64,000 bases of DNA from Chelonoidis abingdonii (taxonomy: Eukaryota; Chordata; Testudines; Testudinidae): positions 42,288,120 to 42,352,119 of the forward strand of contig NC_133776.1 of the NCBI RefSeq assembly GCF_003597395.2, written 5' to 3'. Positions 10,452-22,094 of this stretch are shown here, one piece after another. The notes below the pieces were generated by a model that was not told the DNA's origin, ran no database searches, and saw nothing but the letters and a program-made list of their open reading frames with translations. The position numbers were made by a program, and so were the translations under genes. Within the stretch, counting starts at the first letter, position 1; each line of letters begins with the position of its first letter.

Positions 10452-10692
10452 ATGTCTACATTGCAATTAAAAACCTGTGGCTGGCCCATATCAATGGACT
10501 TGGGCTAATGAGGCTCAAGCCAAGGGCTGTTTAATTGTGGTGAAGGTGTTTGAACTGGGGCTGGAGCCTGGGCTCTGGGACCCCATGAGGGGGAAGGGTA
10601 CCAGAGCTCAAGTGTCTACACAGTTAAACGGCCCCTTAGCCCAAGCTCACTGACACAGGGCAGCCATGTATGTTTATTTGCGGTGTAGATAT
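10452..10692. mobile_element. Harbinger-like MITE, diverged
   Basis: The left end GGATATGTCTACATTGCAAT and right end 'cggtgtagatatata' are inverted. It shares the internal 'aattaaaaacctgtggctgg' and 'agggctgtttaattg' phrases with the inner MITE at 59.3-59.6 kb. The target duplication is not clear. Confidence 0.6.
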
Positions 10693-12330
10693 ATAAAGCG
10701 CCTAATCACTATGGTATCTAGACTCAGAAAACATCTTCTTTATTACATGATTCTCTGTCCAGCACAATATTTAATTTAGTCACAGTGACGCTCAAATCTT
10801 TTGTAAGCTTACTTTTATTAGTGCTTTGTAGAATATTTCTACAGGGCATACCATGGAAAAATAAGGGTCTCAAGGCAATGGAGCTTGTAAATCAACTCAA
10901 GACATGTTTTACTTTATTCTTTGAAGGGGAATTTGCGCATATTCCAGATGACTACTTGAGTTAGGGCTATATTTCCTTCCCATAGGTTTTTCCTGTGGGT
11001 GGAGAGAGTCTGACAACTCAGCAAGTTGAAAATCTGCATGGAGGTGTCAGGAGGATTGGCCTTAAAGATCAGAATCCATTCTCTCCAACCTTGAAACTTC
11101 CATGCAGACCAGCCCCTCTTTGTTCCCTGCCAGCATAACCTTTCCACCATTGGGCCAGTTCACACAGAGGTATGCTAGGACTGGCTTCTTCACTTGTGCC
11201 TTCACAGCACTGACTTCTCATAATGGGTAAAGTGTGAGGCGGCGGCGTTAATGTCACATTTAGAAACATTAATGCAGCATGTATATTTTTAGTTGGAAAT
11301 CTCTGAATTGCTCCATCCCAGACTACTCCCAGAAAGCCACAACCAAACAGTGTTCATAGGGGAAGGTACACATGAGCACAAGGGAAAGGGAAGCATTGTG
11401 TTTTAGCTCTACTCCCCTCCTCCGAAATATCCCCTTCCTCACTCTCCCTCCCCCACCCTAACTCCTTCACTCCCTGCTGTATCATATAGAAGGGAGTCCT
11501 AAAAATTAAGTGAAACCCTCAGCATGGGGCAAAAAACCCAACACATCATGGGCTGTTCTCCTCCATAGAGAGAGTCTTCTGATCGACCCTGGACAAAATG
11601 CCAGTCTATTTCAAGTCACCAAAAAGATCATGCACTCTAAAGCTGTGACAGTGGATCTCAGTTCTGACATGTGTGCAGAGGATCAGGATCTACTTAAGAT
11701 AGACTGTTTGAGAATATATACGTGGACTGGGTGAGGAACCCTGTCCGGTTCAGGGCACATATCCATAAGCACTGACACAAGCAGAGAAAGATACAAAGAA
11801 GCAGAAGGTTGGCCACCTATGTCATAGTCACATTCTGCACTCAGTATACACCTTCCAACGTCCACTTATTTATACCATTGTACCACAGATGAGCCAAAAT
11901 AGTCAGCAGGTGATTTTATTCAAGCCTGTCCAACTCTGCTATAAAACAAGGGGCCAAGCTCAGCACTGAAATTAAACCACAAGCAATCCAACTTATGTTC
12001 TGCACATGGCCAAAGGCTGTGAAGAATTTGGTCCACTATGCATTCCTGATGAAAGGAGAGAGCAGTATTAAGACATACTGCTGAAACCTGGTGACCTGTT
12101 TATCTATCTGTGCAGTAAGTGTCCATGAATTTTGAAGGAAAGCAGACATTGTCCATGATTTTTCTGCTTTTTAAAAACCCCTAGTTTTCGATCCAGAAAA
12201 AGTTTTGACAGAAAATATTTGTCCAACCCTTTTAATGAGCTTTAGTGCCTTTTAGCACTAGCTGATGCTGAGAACCAGTGATACTTTGAAAAGAAGTTTC
12301 CTCAAAACTGGGTTTGTGCCGAGATGCGGA
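10693..12330. other. Unassigned DNA
   Basis: Mostly unremarkable sequence with a C-rich patch at 11405-11470. No gene or repeat that I can support. Confidence 0.35.
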
Positions 12331-12334
12331 AGGT

Positions 12335-12500
12335 TTACTTTTCCGCAGGCCGCCCGTGGTGGGGGAGCAAGCGGGGCAATTTGCCCCGGGCCCTGCAGGG
12401 GCCCCCCCATGAGAATATAGTATTGCAATTTTTTTATGGAAGGGGCCCCCAAAATTGCTTTGCCCCAGGCCCCCTGAATCCTCTGGGCAGCCCTGCAGCT
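12335..12500. repeat. GC-rich repeat-like block
   Basis: A short GC-rich island in AT-rich DNA with internally inverted phrases (GGGGCAATTTGCCCCGGGCC near 12373 and 'aaattgctttgccccaggcc' near 12451). Similar phrases ('cagttgcctgggacccc') lie inside the hAT element at 21.57 kb, so it is probably an old hAT-type repeat. Confidence 0.45.
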
Positions 12501-14767
12501 GCCATCAGGTGTGTGATTTCCAGCCAACAAGGCAATGCATAGATACAAAGCAAAAAGAAACATCCACTGACTTCACATTTGGGTCAATATCAAGATAGTT
12601 AAGACTAATGATATTATCTTTTAATCAAAATGCACTTCAGGTCAATACTTAACTTCACCAAATATCTACTAGCCACCATACGTCTCTACTCTCTTTCGAT
12701 AATGCATAATATTTATGGGCCAGAACCACAGCTGCTTTAAAAACTACATGGCTCTATTAAAGGCAATGAAGCTATGCTAATTTATACTAGCTGAGGATCT
12801 GTAAATGTACCTAGAGGCAGATAAAGATACAAAAGTGAAAACTATTTTATGCACTGTAACTCCTGTCATATATCTTGGAAATAAATGCATTCTTGCTAGT
12901 CATTTTTGCAGGAATCTTGCTGATAAAACCAGAGCAGCTAGCCTGTGGATAGGGGAGCAGTTTATTATGTTACAAAACACAGAAAAAGGTTTTTTTTATT
13001 ACATATTTTCCCTTTATCCATCTTTGGTACATTGGCTCCACACAGCTATTTACCAAAACTTGAGTTTTGTGGAAACCAGGATTTCCAGAAATAAGTATGA
13101 ATTCCATGAAAACGTTGATGTTTCTAGATGTTATGTTAGTTTCAACAAATTATTATAAAAGCCTTTGTTGTGGTAGTGGGTTGTTGTTGGGCATGCATTT
13201 GTTTTTTGGGAAGGTGTGGATTTCTTTTTGCTAAATACTTTACCGAGCTAGTGGGCTTGCAGCATGTGAAATTAGACTTCACTTGCCCAGGTGACCTTAT
13301 AAAGGTCATTGTGCTGCCTATTATTAAACACACTCTCCAGGATAATCCATCAGAGCCATATAACTAGTAAAAGAGCTGAAAAACATTTAGGGGTCGGGGG
13401 GAAGGGAAGATGCATTACTCTCTATTACTACATACTATTATCATAGCTACAAGATCATGTTTCTGAGCAATCCCCTGTTGAATCTTTTTTCTGGTAGCTT
13501 TTGAAATGGGTAAGTGATTTTTTTAAAAAGATATTTAAGGATTTAAATCTCAGAGGGTTTTGTTTGGGGTGGGGAGGAGGGGAGTTAAATTTATATGCCC
13601 AATAGTTAGAACTGAAGTATGATATCCTGATGAAACTGTAGCATTAAGTAATCGCACATTGCAGGATCAGAACTAAGGGATAAGAAGATTATGAGAGTTG
13701 AATTGTGAGATAGAGAAAAGGCAAAGGAGGGCTGGGTGTAAACGCAAAGTCAGCACTAAGAAGGAAGGAAGGGGGGGAAAAAAAGTGTTGGCGAGGAAAG
13801 CATCGACACCAAAATTTCACAAAATACAACATTCTATCAGGAAAATGGTCAGTGATTCAATATGGCACTAAGAATAATATACTAGATTCTGAAATATGGA
13901 CTGATTATTTGGGCAGTTTCTGAGCGTATTAGAAATATTAGAAGTTATACTGCTTTGCATTTAAATTGGGAAATCCCAGATTTCCATGGGAAGGAAGACA
14001 AAGGGGAATAAAAACAGCAGAAATTGAAAAACAAGTCAACTCAGTAAAGAAGATTTCAATGAAATAAAAATCTAATATGCCCTGTAGGTACCTGAGAGTA
14101 CCTACACAGATAATAACCAACAAGATTTATCTGTTCTGAGTCATGACAATTTTGCCGATGACTTGAGTCATGAATTTGTAAAATGAAAAATAGAAAGTAC
14201 ACGTTTCCAGCAATGCCACTTTACAGCTATAGTGTGCTCTCTTTATTGGCCATAGTCCTCCAAAGTGGAATGAAATAAATAGCTTCATAAAATATTACAC
14301 GTATTTCCTAGAAATACATAGGGCATGTTTGAGTACTATGAGGAGAACTCAAAAGGGTTCAGAAAATGAGAGGGTCTTATATAACACAGTCCATTATAGG
14401 GACAATAAAAGGCCAAATAAAAGGAGGGAAATATAGTTTAAAAATTAGCTTTACAAAAAAGTTCCATAGTGATAAGATAGCATCCTCACCCCATTCTTCC
14501 ACACAAGACATAGAAACTCCACCAACCAACAAACAAGGATGCAGAAGAACTGTCTCAAGACAGGTATATATTTCAGCCCACTTACTTCCTCTTTTGTCAT
14601 GAAACTTCCTAGCTAACTAATTAAACAACAAATCAACTTAACCACAAAAGGGAGGAAGGTGGGTGGAGAGAATAGAAAAGGAAACCTTGGCAACTTTATT
14701 CATCAATAAATAATTCTTCCTTGTCAAGCATCTTGTCTTCCTCCATCCCATGCACTACAAAGGATGC
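12501..14767. other. AT-rich unassigned DNA
   Basis: Contains purine-rich patches (13560-13580, 13760-13790). No exon, RNA gene or repeat recognised. Confidence 0.35.
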
Positions 14768-14779
14768 AGATATATATCA

Positions 14780-14948
14780 GAGGGGTAGCTGTGTTAGTCT
14801 GGATCTGTAAAAGCAGCAAAGAGTCCTGTGGCACCTTATAGACTAACATGACATGAATCCAACGAAGCAGATATTCACTCACGAAAGCTCATGCTCCAAT
14901 ACGTCTGTTAGTCTATAAGGTGCCACAGGACTCTTTGCTGCTTTAGCT
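14780..14948 (+). mobile_element. Fold-back PLE insertion with 12-bp target duplication
   Basis: The left half (to about 14850) is an inverted copy of the PLE tail: 'aaagcagcaaagagtcctgt' and 'ggcaccttatagactaac'. The right half is the same tail in plus orientation: 'gtctgttagtctataaggtg' and 'caggactctttgctgcttt'. A decayed hammerhead lies between. AGATATATATCA is present at 14768-14779 and 14949-14960, flanking the unit. Part of the left duplication (TCA) could belong to the element end, which normally reads CCCCTCTGA, so the exact boundary is uncertain by a few bases. This is PLE family A, as at 61.4 kb. Confidence 0.8.
14858..14897 (+). ncRNA. Decayed hammerhead-ribozyme motif of PLE
   Basis: Box 1 reads CCAACGA where CTGACGA is the undamaged family form; the changed G is a core residue. 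Stem II is weakened (AGCAGATATTCACTCAC), while GAAA and the GC-TCAT-GC stem III with U-C remain. Predicted inactive. Confidence 0.65.
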
Positions 14949-14960
14949 AGATATATATCA

Positions 14961-15408
14961 TTCTACAGTTTGCACAATGTTTGACCAAGAACACTTCATC
15001 CAACTGCAAGCATTAGGTCAGAAAGGGGAGGGTGTGGCTTGTACAATGTTTTACTTGGTCCAAGAGCATGTAGTTACGTGGAAACTCTTTCTGCTCTTCA
15101 TAAATTTCCTATCTCGTTCAATCTTGGTCTGAGAGATTAGTTAGCTGAAGTGAGAGACTAAGATTATAGAAATCCCTAAAAGATGGTCAGCTAGCATACG
15201 TACACACCTGCACCACTGGTAGTAGGCCTTGTGTATTTAGCTATGCTAAATAGGTCTATACTTAAAGTACAGATCTGCATTCAGCATCAACATTTACAGA
15301 TTGATACCGATTCCATAGTATCTCACTTATCATAGTTGCTGTGCATTATAGTAAAGTGAAACACTGTAATATTACAAGTACTATGGCGTAGTAACTAAGG
15401 ATGATCAT
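14961..15408. other. Unassigned DNA
   Basis: No feature recognised. Confidence 0.35.
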
Positions 15409-15411
15409 TGA

Positions 15412-15714
15412 GGCCATGTCTACACTAGCAAGCTTACAGCTGTGCTACTCTACGATCACTTGTGTAGCTGCTCTATGTCAACAGGAGAAAGCTCTCCCTT
15501 CAACACAATAAAGCCTCCTAACTGAGTGGCAGGAGTTATGTTGGCAGGAAAGTGTCTCCTCCCAACATATATCTGTGCACATGAGTGCTTATGCCAGGAA
15601 AATTAATGTCGTGAGGGGGGTGAGAGGGGTAAGGGGGGGTTAAGGGTATGAAAAAAAAACACACCCCTGAGTGACATACATTTTGCGGACATAAGTGCAA
15701 GTGTAAACATAGCC
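15412..15714. mobile_element. PIF/Harbinger-like MITE (303 bp)
   Basis: Ends GGCCATGTCTACACT and the complement of GTGTAAACATAGCC. A 3-bp duplication TGA flanks it (15409-15411 and 15715-15717). Contains a G-rich run (15614-15640) and an A9 tract. Non-coding. Confidence 0.75.
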
Positions 15715-15717
15715 TGA

Positions 15718-16075
15718 ATTTGGAAGTGAACCAAAACACATCTTAGGATCAAAAAAAAAAAAAGCTGTATCAGTATAGGAGGTGTCGCAGTTGAATGGTT
15801 TGAGAGAGCCAAGATTCCAAAACTAAGTTCTGCTTTTATCCATCCTTTTAAGCAACTTAGATATTCTCTCTGAGGAAGCAAAGAGGTAGAAGACTGATTT
15901 AGGGACATGATACACCACTAGTCAAACTGATTTCAACATGCTACGCAGATGGCATACAGTGGAAAATGGGAGTCTACTCAGAATGGGGTGCAGGAGCCAC
16001 TTTGGGTCTGCAGCTTTAAGGGAATCAAGACCTAGAATAGCTAGAAATCAAAACAAAAATGTCTAAAGAAACTGG
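15718..16075. other. Unassigned DNA
   Basis: Has a 13-base A tract near 15751. No feature recognised. Confidence 0.35.
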
Positions 16076-17247
16076 GTGTGATGGGCTCCCCCGGGGTGCC
16101 ATCTGGAACTGGGGTACCACTGAGCCTGCCTGACCCACCAGCCTGGCCTCTCTTTACACTGTACGGCTGTGACAGGTTCTCAAGCCCCCTCCAAACACAC
16201 ACAGATAGGGACACACCCAACTGCAGCTACATGCAGATGCTGAGATCAGCTCTGCATGGCAAGGCTTTGGCTAAGGCACCTCCCAGTTCCTAAGGCATGC
16301 ACCCTCCCACTAGAGTGCACACCCAAAACTATACCATCTTGTGCTGCACAGAAATCTGTACAGCATAAGCTAATGAAAATTGCCCCCTCTCTCAATATGG
16401 AGAGGAAATAGACAACAACGTTTTGCCCTGAGTTATAACTCCCACACTCTGGTTTATGATCAAGCAAAAACAAAGTTATTAGCTACAAAAGATAGATTAA
16501 ATGATTATAAGTGATAACAGATCAAAGCAGATTACCTAGCAATTTAACAAATTGCCATTTAAGCATAATATACTGAAGAGATTTGATATGAGTAGCCAGG
16601 GCTCACTCTAAGTGATGATTTAAGTCAGGTGCAGGATCTTAAAGGGCAAGCTGTACTTGCTTGCAGTTTAAAACCCCAGGTATTCCTTTCACAGGCTAGA
16701 AACACCTCTAGCCTGGGTCCAGCCCTTCCCCCCAGTTCAGTCTCTGTTCCTCAGTTGTTTCCAGGAGTCTCTTCGGGTGGGGAGGCAGTGAAGAACCCTG
16801 TTGATGTCACTCCCCTGCCTTAAATAGCTTTTGCATATGATGGGAACCCTTTGTCTCCAAGCTTGGTTCCCACACCTTTCAGTGGAAAAACACTGGTATT
16901 ACAAATTGGAGTCCAGTATGAGGTGATCTGGTCACATGCCCCTGTAGTGTCATAGCAGTCATGATTCAGAAGCTGTTTACGGTGTCCTCAGGAAGGCTCC
17001 CCAGTGGGAGATAAACTTCTTCTAAGGCCTATTGTTTTTCTAATGGCCCTTCCCAGCCAGCCATTTAGACTGATTTTGTTCTGCCTAGTGGGCGTACCCC
17101 AGGTGTAAACACATTTGTAATAAATCATCATCATCATGTTCCCATCACACCTCTGGCATTTAGGGCAGCAATAAAGCTCCTCCACTCCTTCCTGTTTCTG
17201 GCAAGTCAATATTCTTAACTTCAGAAACCAAAATGATACATGCATAC
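16076..17247. mobile_element. LTR-like interspersed repeat, left part
   Basis: It begins GTGTGATGGG. The sequence 16077-17247 plus 18413-18536 reads as one repeat split by a younger LTR: 'aaaatgatacatgcatac' on the left continues with 'aaataggataatcatactca' on the right. An inverted GTGTGATGGG complement (CCCATCACAC) occurs internally at 17141-17150. I recall this as a common turtle repeat but cannot assign a superfamily; LTR-like by its TGTG start. It holds no long frame. Confidence 0.55.
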
Positions 17248-18407
17248 TGTAACATTACACTCCATATTCTTTAGGGAAATATACTTGTGATATGAATATG
17301 GCATAACTGAGATAGACTTTATGCAAGATGGCTCATGTAAGATATCATTGGACAGGTTATGATTTACTGAATGTAATTATACAATTTGTATGCCTGTATC
17401 ATTTCTGTATCTGAAGTTAGGAATATTAACTATGTATCTGTATTTCAAATGTCTTACTTTGAATGTCACCCCCAACTGGCCTTTCGGGTACAACAACAAC
17501 TGAAAAAGCCAGACAGGGCTGATGGCCCATTAGCAAAGACAATGAACAAGCTTTAATCTTCCTGTGGACACTCCAGAGAGCCTGCAAGTAATGGCTGACA
17601 CAGCCCTGAAGAGACATGGGTCTGAGTCACCTGTTCCAGACCCGCCCTTGGAATGCCTGTGTTCTTCCATTGGGAGACAAAGCATTCTCGCCATACACAA
17701 GAGTTATCTAAGGCAGTGGAGTGACATCATTGTGGTTCTCCTCTGCCTCCCATCCCAAAGAGACACTGAAAAACACCTGGAAGCAGGAACTGAACTGGAG
17801 GAGAAGAGTTGAGCCCAAGCTGGAAAGGCCTCTAGCTTGTGAGTAATACCTGAGGCCTCGAGCTGCAGGCCAATGCAGCTGCCTTTCGAGACTCTAATCT
17901 GCCGGTAACAATATCTAGGGTGGAAAATTACTATTTGCACCAAATTTCTTTAGCGAAATAAGTTTATTTTGCATGTTTTGGTTTATTTGCTTAGTAATCT
18001 GCATTGTTCTATTTGTTATCTCTTTAGCCACTTAAAATCTACCTTTTATAGTTAATACACTTATCTCTTGTGTATAGTATAACTCAGTTTGTGCGATTCA
18101 TGATTGGGAGGGGTAAGAGGCTATGCATACCTTCCTCCACACTGAGGGAGGAGGCGGATTTCATAATATACCTTTGGATCTGCACTCCAAGGGAGATGGG
18201 CACCTGAGTGCTGGACAAGTCCCTTAAGCTGAGTCTTCCCAGAGCTGATCTCAGTGTCTGTCACTCTGCAGTTGGGCGTGGCCCTGCCTGTGTATGTGCT
18301 AGAGGAGGCTTGGCAAGACAGGTAAAAAGGGGCCCATGTTGGCAGAACAGGCAGGCTCAGTGGTATCTCAGCACATCAGGTGGCATCTTAAAGGGGGCAA
18401 CATCACA
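17248..18407. mobile_element. Solo LTR inserted in the repeat at 16.1 kb
   Basis: Starts TGTAACATTACAC, ends GGCAACATCACA (TG...CA ends) and is flanked by a perfect 5-bp duplication CATAC (17243-17247 and 18408-18412). At 1160 bp it is in the LTR size range. There are no internal coding sequences, so it is a solo LTR left by recombination. Orientation is not decided. Retrovirus-like or Ty3/gypsy origin cannot be told from the LTR alone. Confidence 0.75.
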
Positions 18408-18537
18408 CATACAAATAGGATAATCATACTCAGTAAATCATAGCCTATTCAATGATATCTCACATGACTTATCTTGTATAAAATAAATCATATTTATGCC
18501 ATAATCATATAATATCTCTGAAGAATATGGGATGCAG
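18408..18537. mobile_element. LTR-like interspersed repeat, right part
   Basis: Continuation of the repeat at 16076-17247 after the inserted solo LTR. It ends at about 18537 where PLE sequence begins. Confidence 0.5.
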
Positions 18538-18639
18538 GGTTGTAGATGTGCAGGTGAACGAGCCCCTGATGGTGTGACTGATGTGATTAGGTCCTATGAT
18601 GGTGTCACTTGAATAGATATTCATGAAGTTGATGGATTT

Positions 18640-18800
18640 TCCACCATCATAGGACCTAATCACATCAGCCACACCATCAGGGCCTTGTTCACCTGCACAT
18701 CTACCAACGTGATATATGCCATCATGTGCCAGCAATGCCCCTCTGCCATGTACCTTGGCCAAACCGGACAGTCTCACGCAAAAGAATAAATGGACACAAT
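18640..18800 (+). pseudogene. PLE GIY-YIG endonuclease remnant
   Basis: Plus-strand translation near 18700 gives TSTNVIYAIMCQQCPSAMYL and then GQTGQS, the VIYxI...C-x2-C...YxGQTG arrangement of the PLE GIY-YIG nuclease. The upstream HISHTIRG phrase matches the copy at 48.9 kb. The frame breaks just after GQTGQS (a deletion removes the Arg-Ile-Asn-Gly-His register), so the second half is out of frame. Non-functional. Confidence 0.75.
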
Positions 18801-19194
18801 TCTGACATCAGGAATCATAACACATCACCCTCTCTAACCACTCAGTGACAGACTTGACGGTGGCAATTTTGCAACAAAAAAACTTCAAAAACAGACTCCA
18901 AAGAGAGACTGCTGAACTCGAATTAATATGCAAATTAGATACAATTAACTCAGGCCTAAACAGAGACTGGGAATGGTTGGGTCATTACACTAATTGAATC
19001 TATTTCCCTATGTTAAGTTCTCCTCACACCTTCTATGGGTCATCTTAATTATCAGTTCAAAAGGTTTTTTTTTCTCCTGCTGATGATAGCTCATCTCAGT
19101 TGATTAGACTCTTCCTGTTGGTATGCATACTTCCACCTTTTCATGTTCTCTGTATGTATAAATATCTCCTGTCTGTGTGTTCCATTCTGTGCAC

Positions 19195-19232
19195 CCGAAG
19201 AAGTGAGCTGTAGCTCACGAAAGCTCATGCTG
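19195..19232 (+). ncRNA. Hammerhead-ribozyme-like motif of PLE family B
   Basis: CCGAAGA, then a perfect stem II (GTGAGC-TGTA-GCTCAC, preceded by one extra A), GAAA, the minimal stem III GC-TCAT-GC and U-G at the cleavage position. Canonical box 1 is CUGANGA, so U4 is C here. A G after the cleavage-site U is unfavourable in hammerheads. Structure is kept, activity doubtful. Confidence 0.65.
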
Positions 19233-19320
19233 AAATAAATTTGTTAGTCTCTAGGGTGCCACAAGTACTCCTGTTTTTTGTGGATACAGACTAACATGGC
19301 TGCTACTCTGAAACCTGTCA

Positions 19321-21430
19321 GGTACTAGTACCCAAAAATTTTCCACAAACTCCAAACTTGCATGGAGCCACAGTAATCTCATTTTTATTTACTCCTAGAG
19401 CACTCCTAAACCACCTAATCTTCCTAAGTCTTCCCCCTAGGGGCTGCTAGGAAACAGACCCAGCTGCTCAGGAGAAAGTTAGTAGTCATTTCACCTACAT
19501 ACAGACAGACCAATACCAATCCTGGCAGGATGTGTGACAGTTCCTATATTCTCCTATTGATACCAATAAAGAATTTGTCCCTTCTTCATTTTAGCATGTA
19601 CTACCCACATTATACTCAGACTCCCCCACACACACTCATTTGTTTTGGTCTCTGGAACAACTGAAGCTCCAGCCTTTCCCCCTCAAACTCAGATTCCATG
19701 CTATTCAGTTCTTATAAGCAAAAAATTAACAAGGAAAAAAGTTGCAAGGAAAAAAATACCACAATACCTTGCAGACAGATAGATTATATTTCACTACATC
19801 AAGATCAATACCAGTAGATCAGCCATTGGTGTTATTAGCCTTTATTCCGTTTATTTACAAACTTGGAAAACAGCTCTGCTCTAGGGTTTTGTCTCTACTA
19901 ATAGAGAACTAAAAGTTTGTTTGGGAATTTGACATACAGATTGCTGTTGTAATATCACAGCCTTTTGGTGGCATATCGAAGAAAAAACTAACACAAAACT
20001 AAACTGACATTAGGCTTCCAAAGCCTTAGATTTGAACTATCAAGTTCATTAATTCTATTGCAAACATTCTAAATCTACTCAAGCTTTAGCTATTATTCTT
20101 GAACTATCCAAGAGCTTTGAATTAGCACAGTAGAGATCTCCCCAGGGTTCATAGATCATTGATTGTACCTAGACCTGTCTTGAGCACACAGATCAATAAG
20201 AAACATAATCAGATTTCAAAGAAATACTGCAGTCTAGTGGTGTAGAGGCATGTAAAAATATCAAAGCACAAATGGAACATGAAGAAGTGCTCTATCTCCA
20301 ATTGGAGAAGAATTATTTAAGACACTCATTTTTTTCCACACAGAACATTTGCTTCATCATTTGTAGCTGGGAATTCCCTATTGCCCAATATTTTGCTGGG
20401 CAAATTTTTATTTCTCAAAATGGAGACTATGAACATGAAACTTTCAGAATGCAAGGGGCTTAATTCTGTTTTCAGTTACACTGGATTAAATAAAGAATAA
20501 TCCCACTAACGTCAGTGGAATTATTCTAGTGTGACTGTTCAGCATTCCAACCTCCAACCTTCTCTTTGTAGACCTCCTCCTCCTGGACTATAATTCAACA
20601 GCTACTCAGTAATGGCATGGGAAAATATTCCTGCTAAGAAAATAACTCCTAGATAGCCACTGAAGAACTCAAATTGCAATTCTAGCTTTTCTGAAATTAG
20701 TGGGGAAAAAAGACTTTTTTGTTACAGAAGTGACAGAATAAAGGCGCCTGAAAAAACAGAGAAAAGAATTGAGAAAGAATTTCATGTCAGTACATTTCCA
20801 AAACACAAAATTGACATCTGCGTGAGGTGAGACTGCATGAGACCATAAGAAACCCAAACAAAAGCATGTGTTGTTGTTGGATTAGGTAGTGCCCTGGTCT
20901 TAAGCAGCTGCACAGAGTTGTAAGGGGTAAAGGCTGCTAGAGACTGAATCTAGGTGTCTCATCCCAGATACGCCCCCTAACCACAGGCGTAGTGGCTACT
21001 CTGGAGTGGGTCTCTCTCTCTCTCTGATTATTCAATTTTTTTTTTCAAAAGTCCTTGGTTTTATACTGATGCAGAACAAGAATAGTTTGAAATCCTGAAA
21101 ATGTTCCCATGATGGAAAACCATTTCCTGCCCAGGTCTAGGAAGGGAGAGAAAGTTTCAGAACCCACCTAGAACTCTGACTTGGGCAAAGGAGGGAACAA
21201 TGGCATACGCTCCTGTTCCATAGGGGAGGGAGTGTAAGTGGGGAGGAAGGAAGGGTGAGTAGATGGAGCCAGGGTTCCATTCCTTTACGTGCCAGGGTGC
21301 AGGGCGCCATTCCTTTATGTGTCAGCCTGCAGAGTTGTCCTAACTCAGTGACACAGCATAGCACTCCAGTGAAAAAGGGGAGCTCCTGACAAGGTGCTTC
21401 CAGATTCTCAGTGCTGAGCTTAAAAGCTCC
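19321..21430. other. AT-rich unassigned DNA
   Basis: An old SINE/MITE-like phrase lies at 20448-20540 ('gcttaattctgttttcagtt' ... 'gtgtgactgttcagc'). A CT microsatellite-like patch lies at 21009-21024. No gene supported. Confidence 0.35.
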
Positions 21431-21438
21431 ATATAGAT

Positions 21439-21800
21439 CAGATTTCTCAACCTTTTTCTTTCTGGGGCCCCCTCAACATGTTATAAAAACTCCACAGCCC
21501 ACCTGTACCACAAATCTGTTCTTCTGCATATAAAAGCCAGAGCCAGTGTTAGAGGTTAGCAAACAGGGCAGTTGCCTGGGACCCCATGCCATGGGGGGAG
21601 GGCCACGAAGCTACATTGCTCATGCTTCGGCTTCAACCCCGAGTGACGGGGTTCAGGGCACTGGACTTCAGACCCATGTGGTGGAGCTTTAGCTTTTTGC
21701 CCTGGGCCCCTGTGAATCTAAATCTGCCCTGCTTGGCAGACCCCCTGAAGCCTGCTTGCAGATCCCCAGGAAGCCCCAAACCCCTGGTTGAGAACCACTA
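21439..21800. mobile_element. hAT-type DNA transposon, non-autonomous (362 bp)
   Basis: Left end CAGATTTCTCAACC and right end GGTTGAGAACCACTA are inverted copies of the widespread 'CAGTGGTTCTCAACC' hAT terminus. Flanks ATATAGAT (21431-21438) and ATCTAGAT (21801-21808) match 7 of 8, as an 8-bp hAT target duplication should. No transposase. Confidence 0.75.
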
Positions 21801-21831
21801 ATCTAGATCATAATTACATTTAATCCTGTTA

Positions 21832-22079
21832 AAGCAGCAGAGAATCCTGTGGCACCTTATAGACTAACAGATGTTTTGGATCATGAACTTTCGTGGGTGA
21901 ATACCCACTTCGTCAGACGCAGGTAGTGGAAATTTCCAGGGGCAGGTATATATATGCTAGCAAGCAAGCTAGAGATAATGAGGTTAGTTCAATCACGGAG
22001 GATGAGGCCCTGTTCTAGCAGTAGAGGTGTGAAAACCAAGGGAGGAGAAACTGGTTCTGTAATTGGCAAGCCATTCAGC
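21832..22079 (-). mobile_element. PLE family A fragment with 15-bp target duplication
   Basis: A perfect duplication CATTTAATCCTGTTA flanks the fragment (21817-21831 and 22080-22094). The element is in minus orientation with hammerhead at 21878-21916 and tail 'aagcagcagagaatcctgt'. It is truncated at both ends: the terminal 'acggctacccctctga' part is absent, and upstream it stops in the 3' UTR. Confidence 0.9.
21878..21916 (-). ncRNA. Hammerhead-ribozyme motif of PLE family A, best core in window
   Basis: The minus strand reads CTGACGA (perfect CUGANGA), one extra A, stem II GTGGGT-ATTC-ACCCAC, GAAA, then GTTCATGATC. Box 1, stem II and box 2 are intact, and U-C is at the cleavage site. The two-pair stem III has decayed from GC...GC to GT...GA, so activity is probably low or needs a dimer. 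Confidence 0.75.
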
Positions 22080-22094
22080 CATTTAATCCTGTTA

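Larger units (their letters stand above)
18540..19320 (+). mobile_element. PLE family B, 5'-truncated, with inverted duplication
   Basis: It starts with a hairpin: arm 18540-18603 is the inverted copy of 18643-18706, with a 39-bp loop. It then runs through a GIY-YIG remnant, a 3' UTR with 'ccaccttttcatgttctctg', a hammerhead-like motif and the terminal 'gctactctgaaacctgtca'. The same order occurs at 48.3-49.6 kb. CAGG occurs at both junctions (18536 and 19319), too short to be sure it is a duplication. Confidence 0.85.

Noticed and set aside
17141..17150. CCCATCACAC as the right terminal inverted repeat of the repeat at 16076
   Set aside because: No target duplication fits this end, and the repeat appears to continue past it to 17247 and beyond the inserted LTR.
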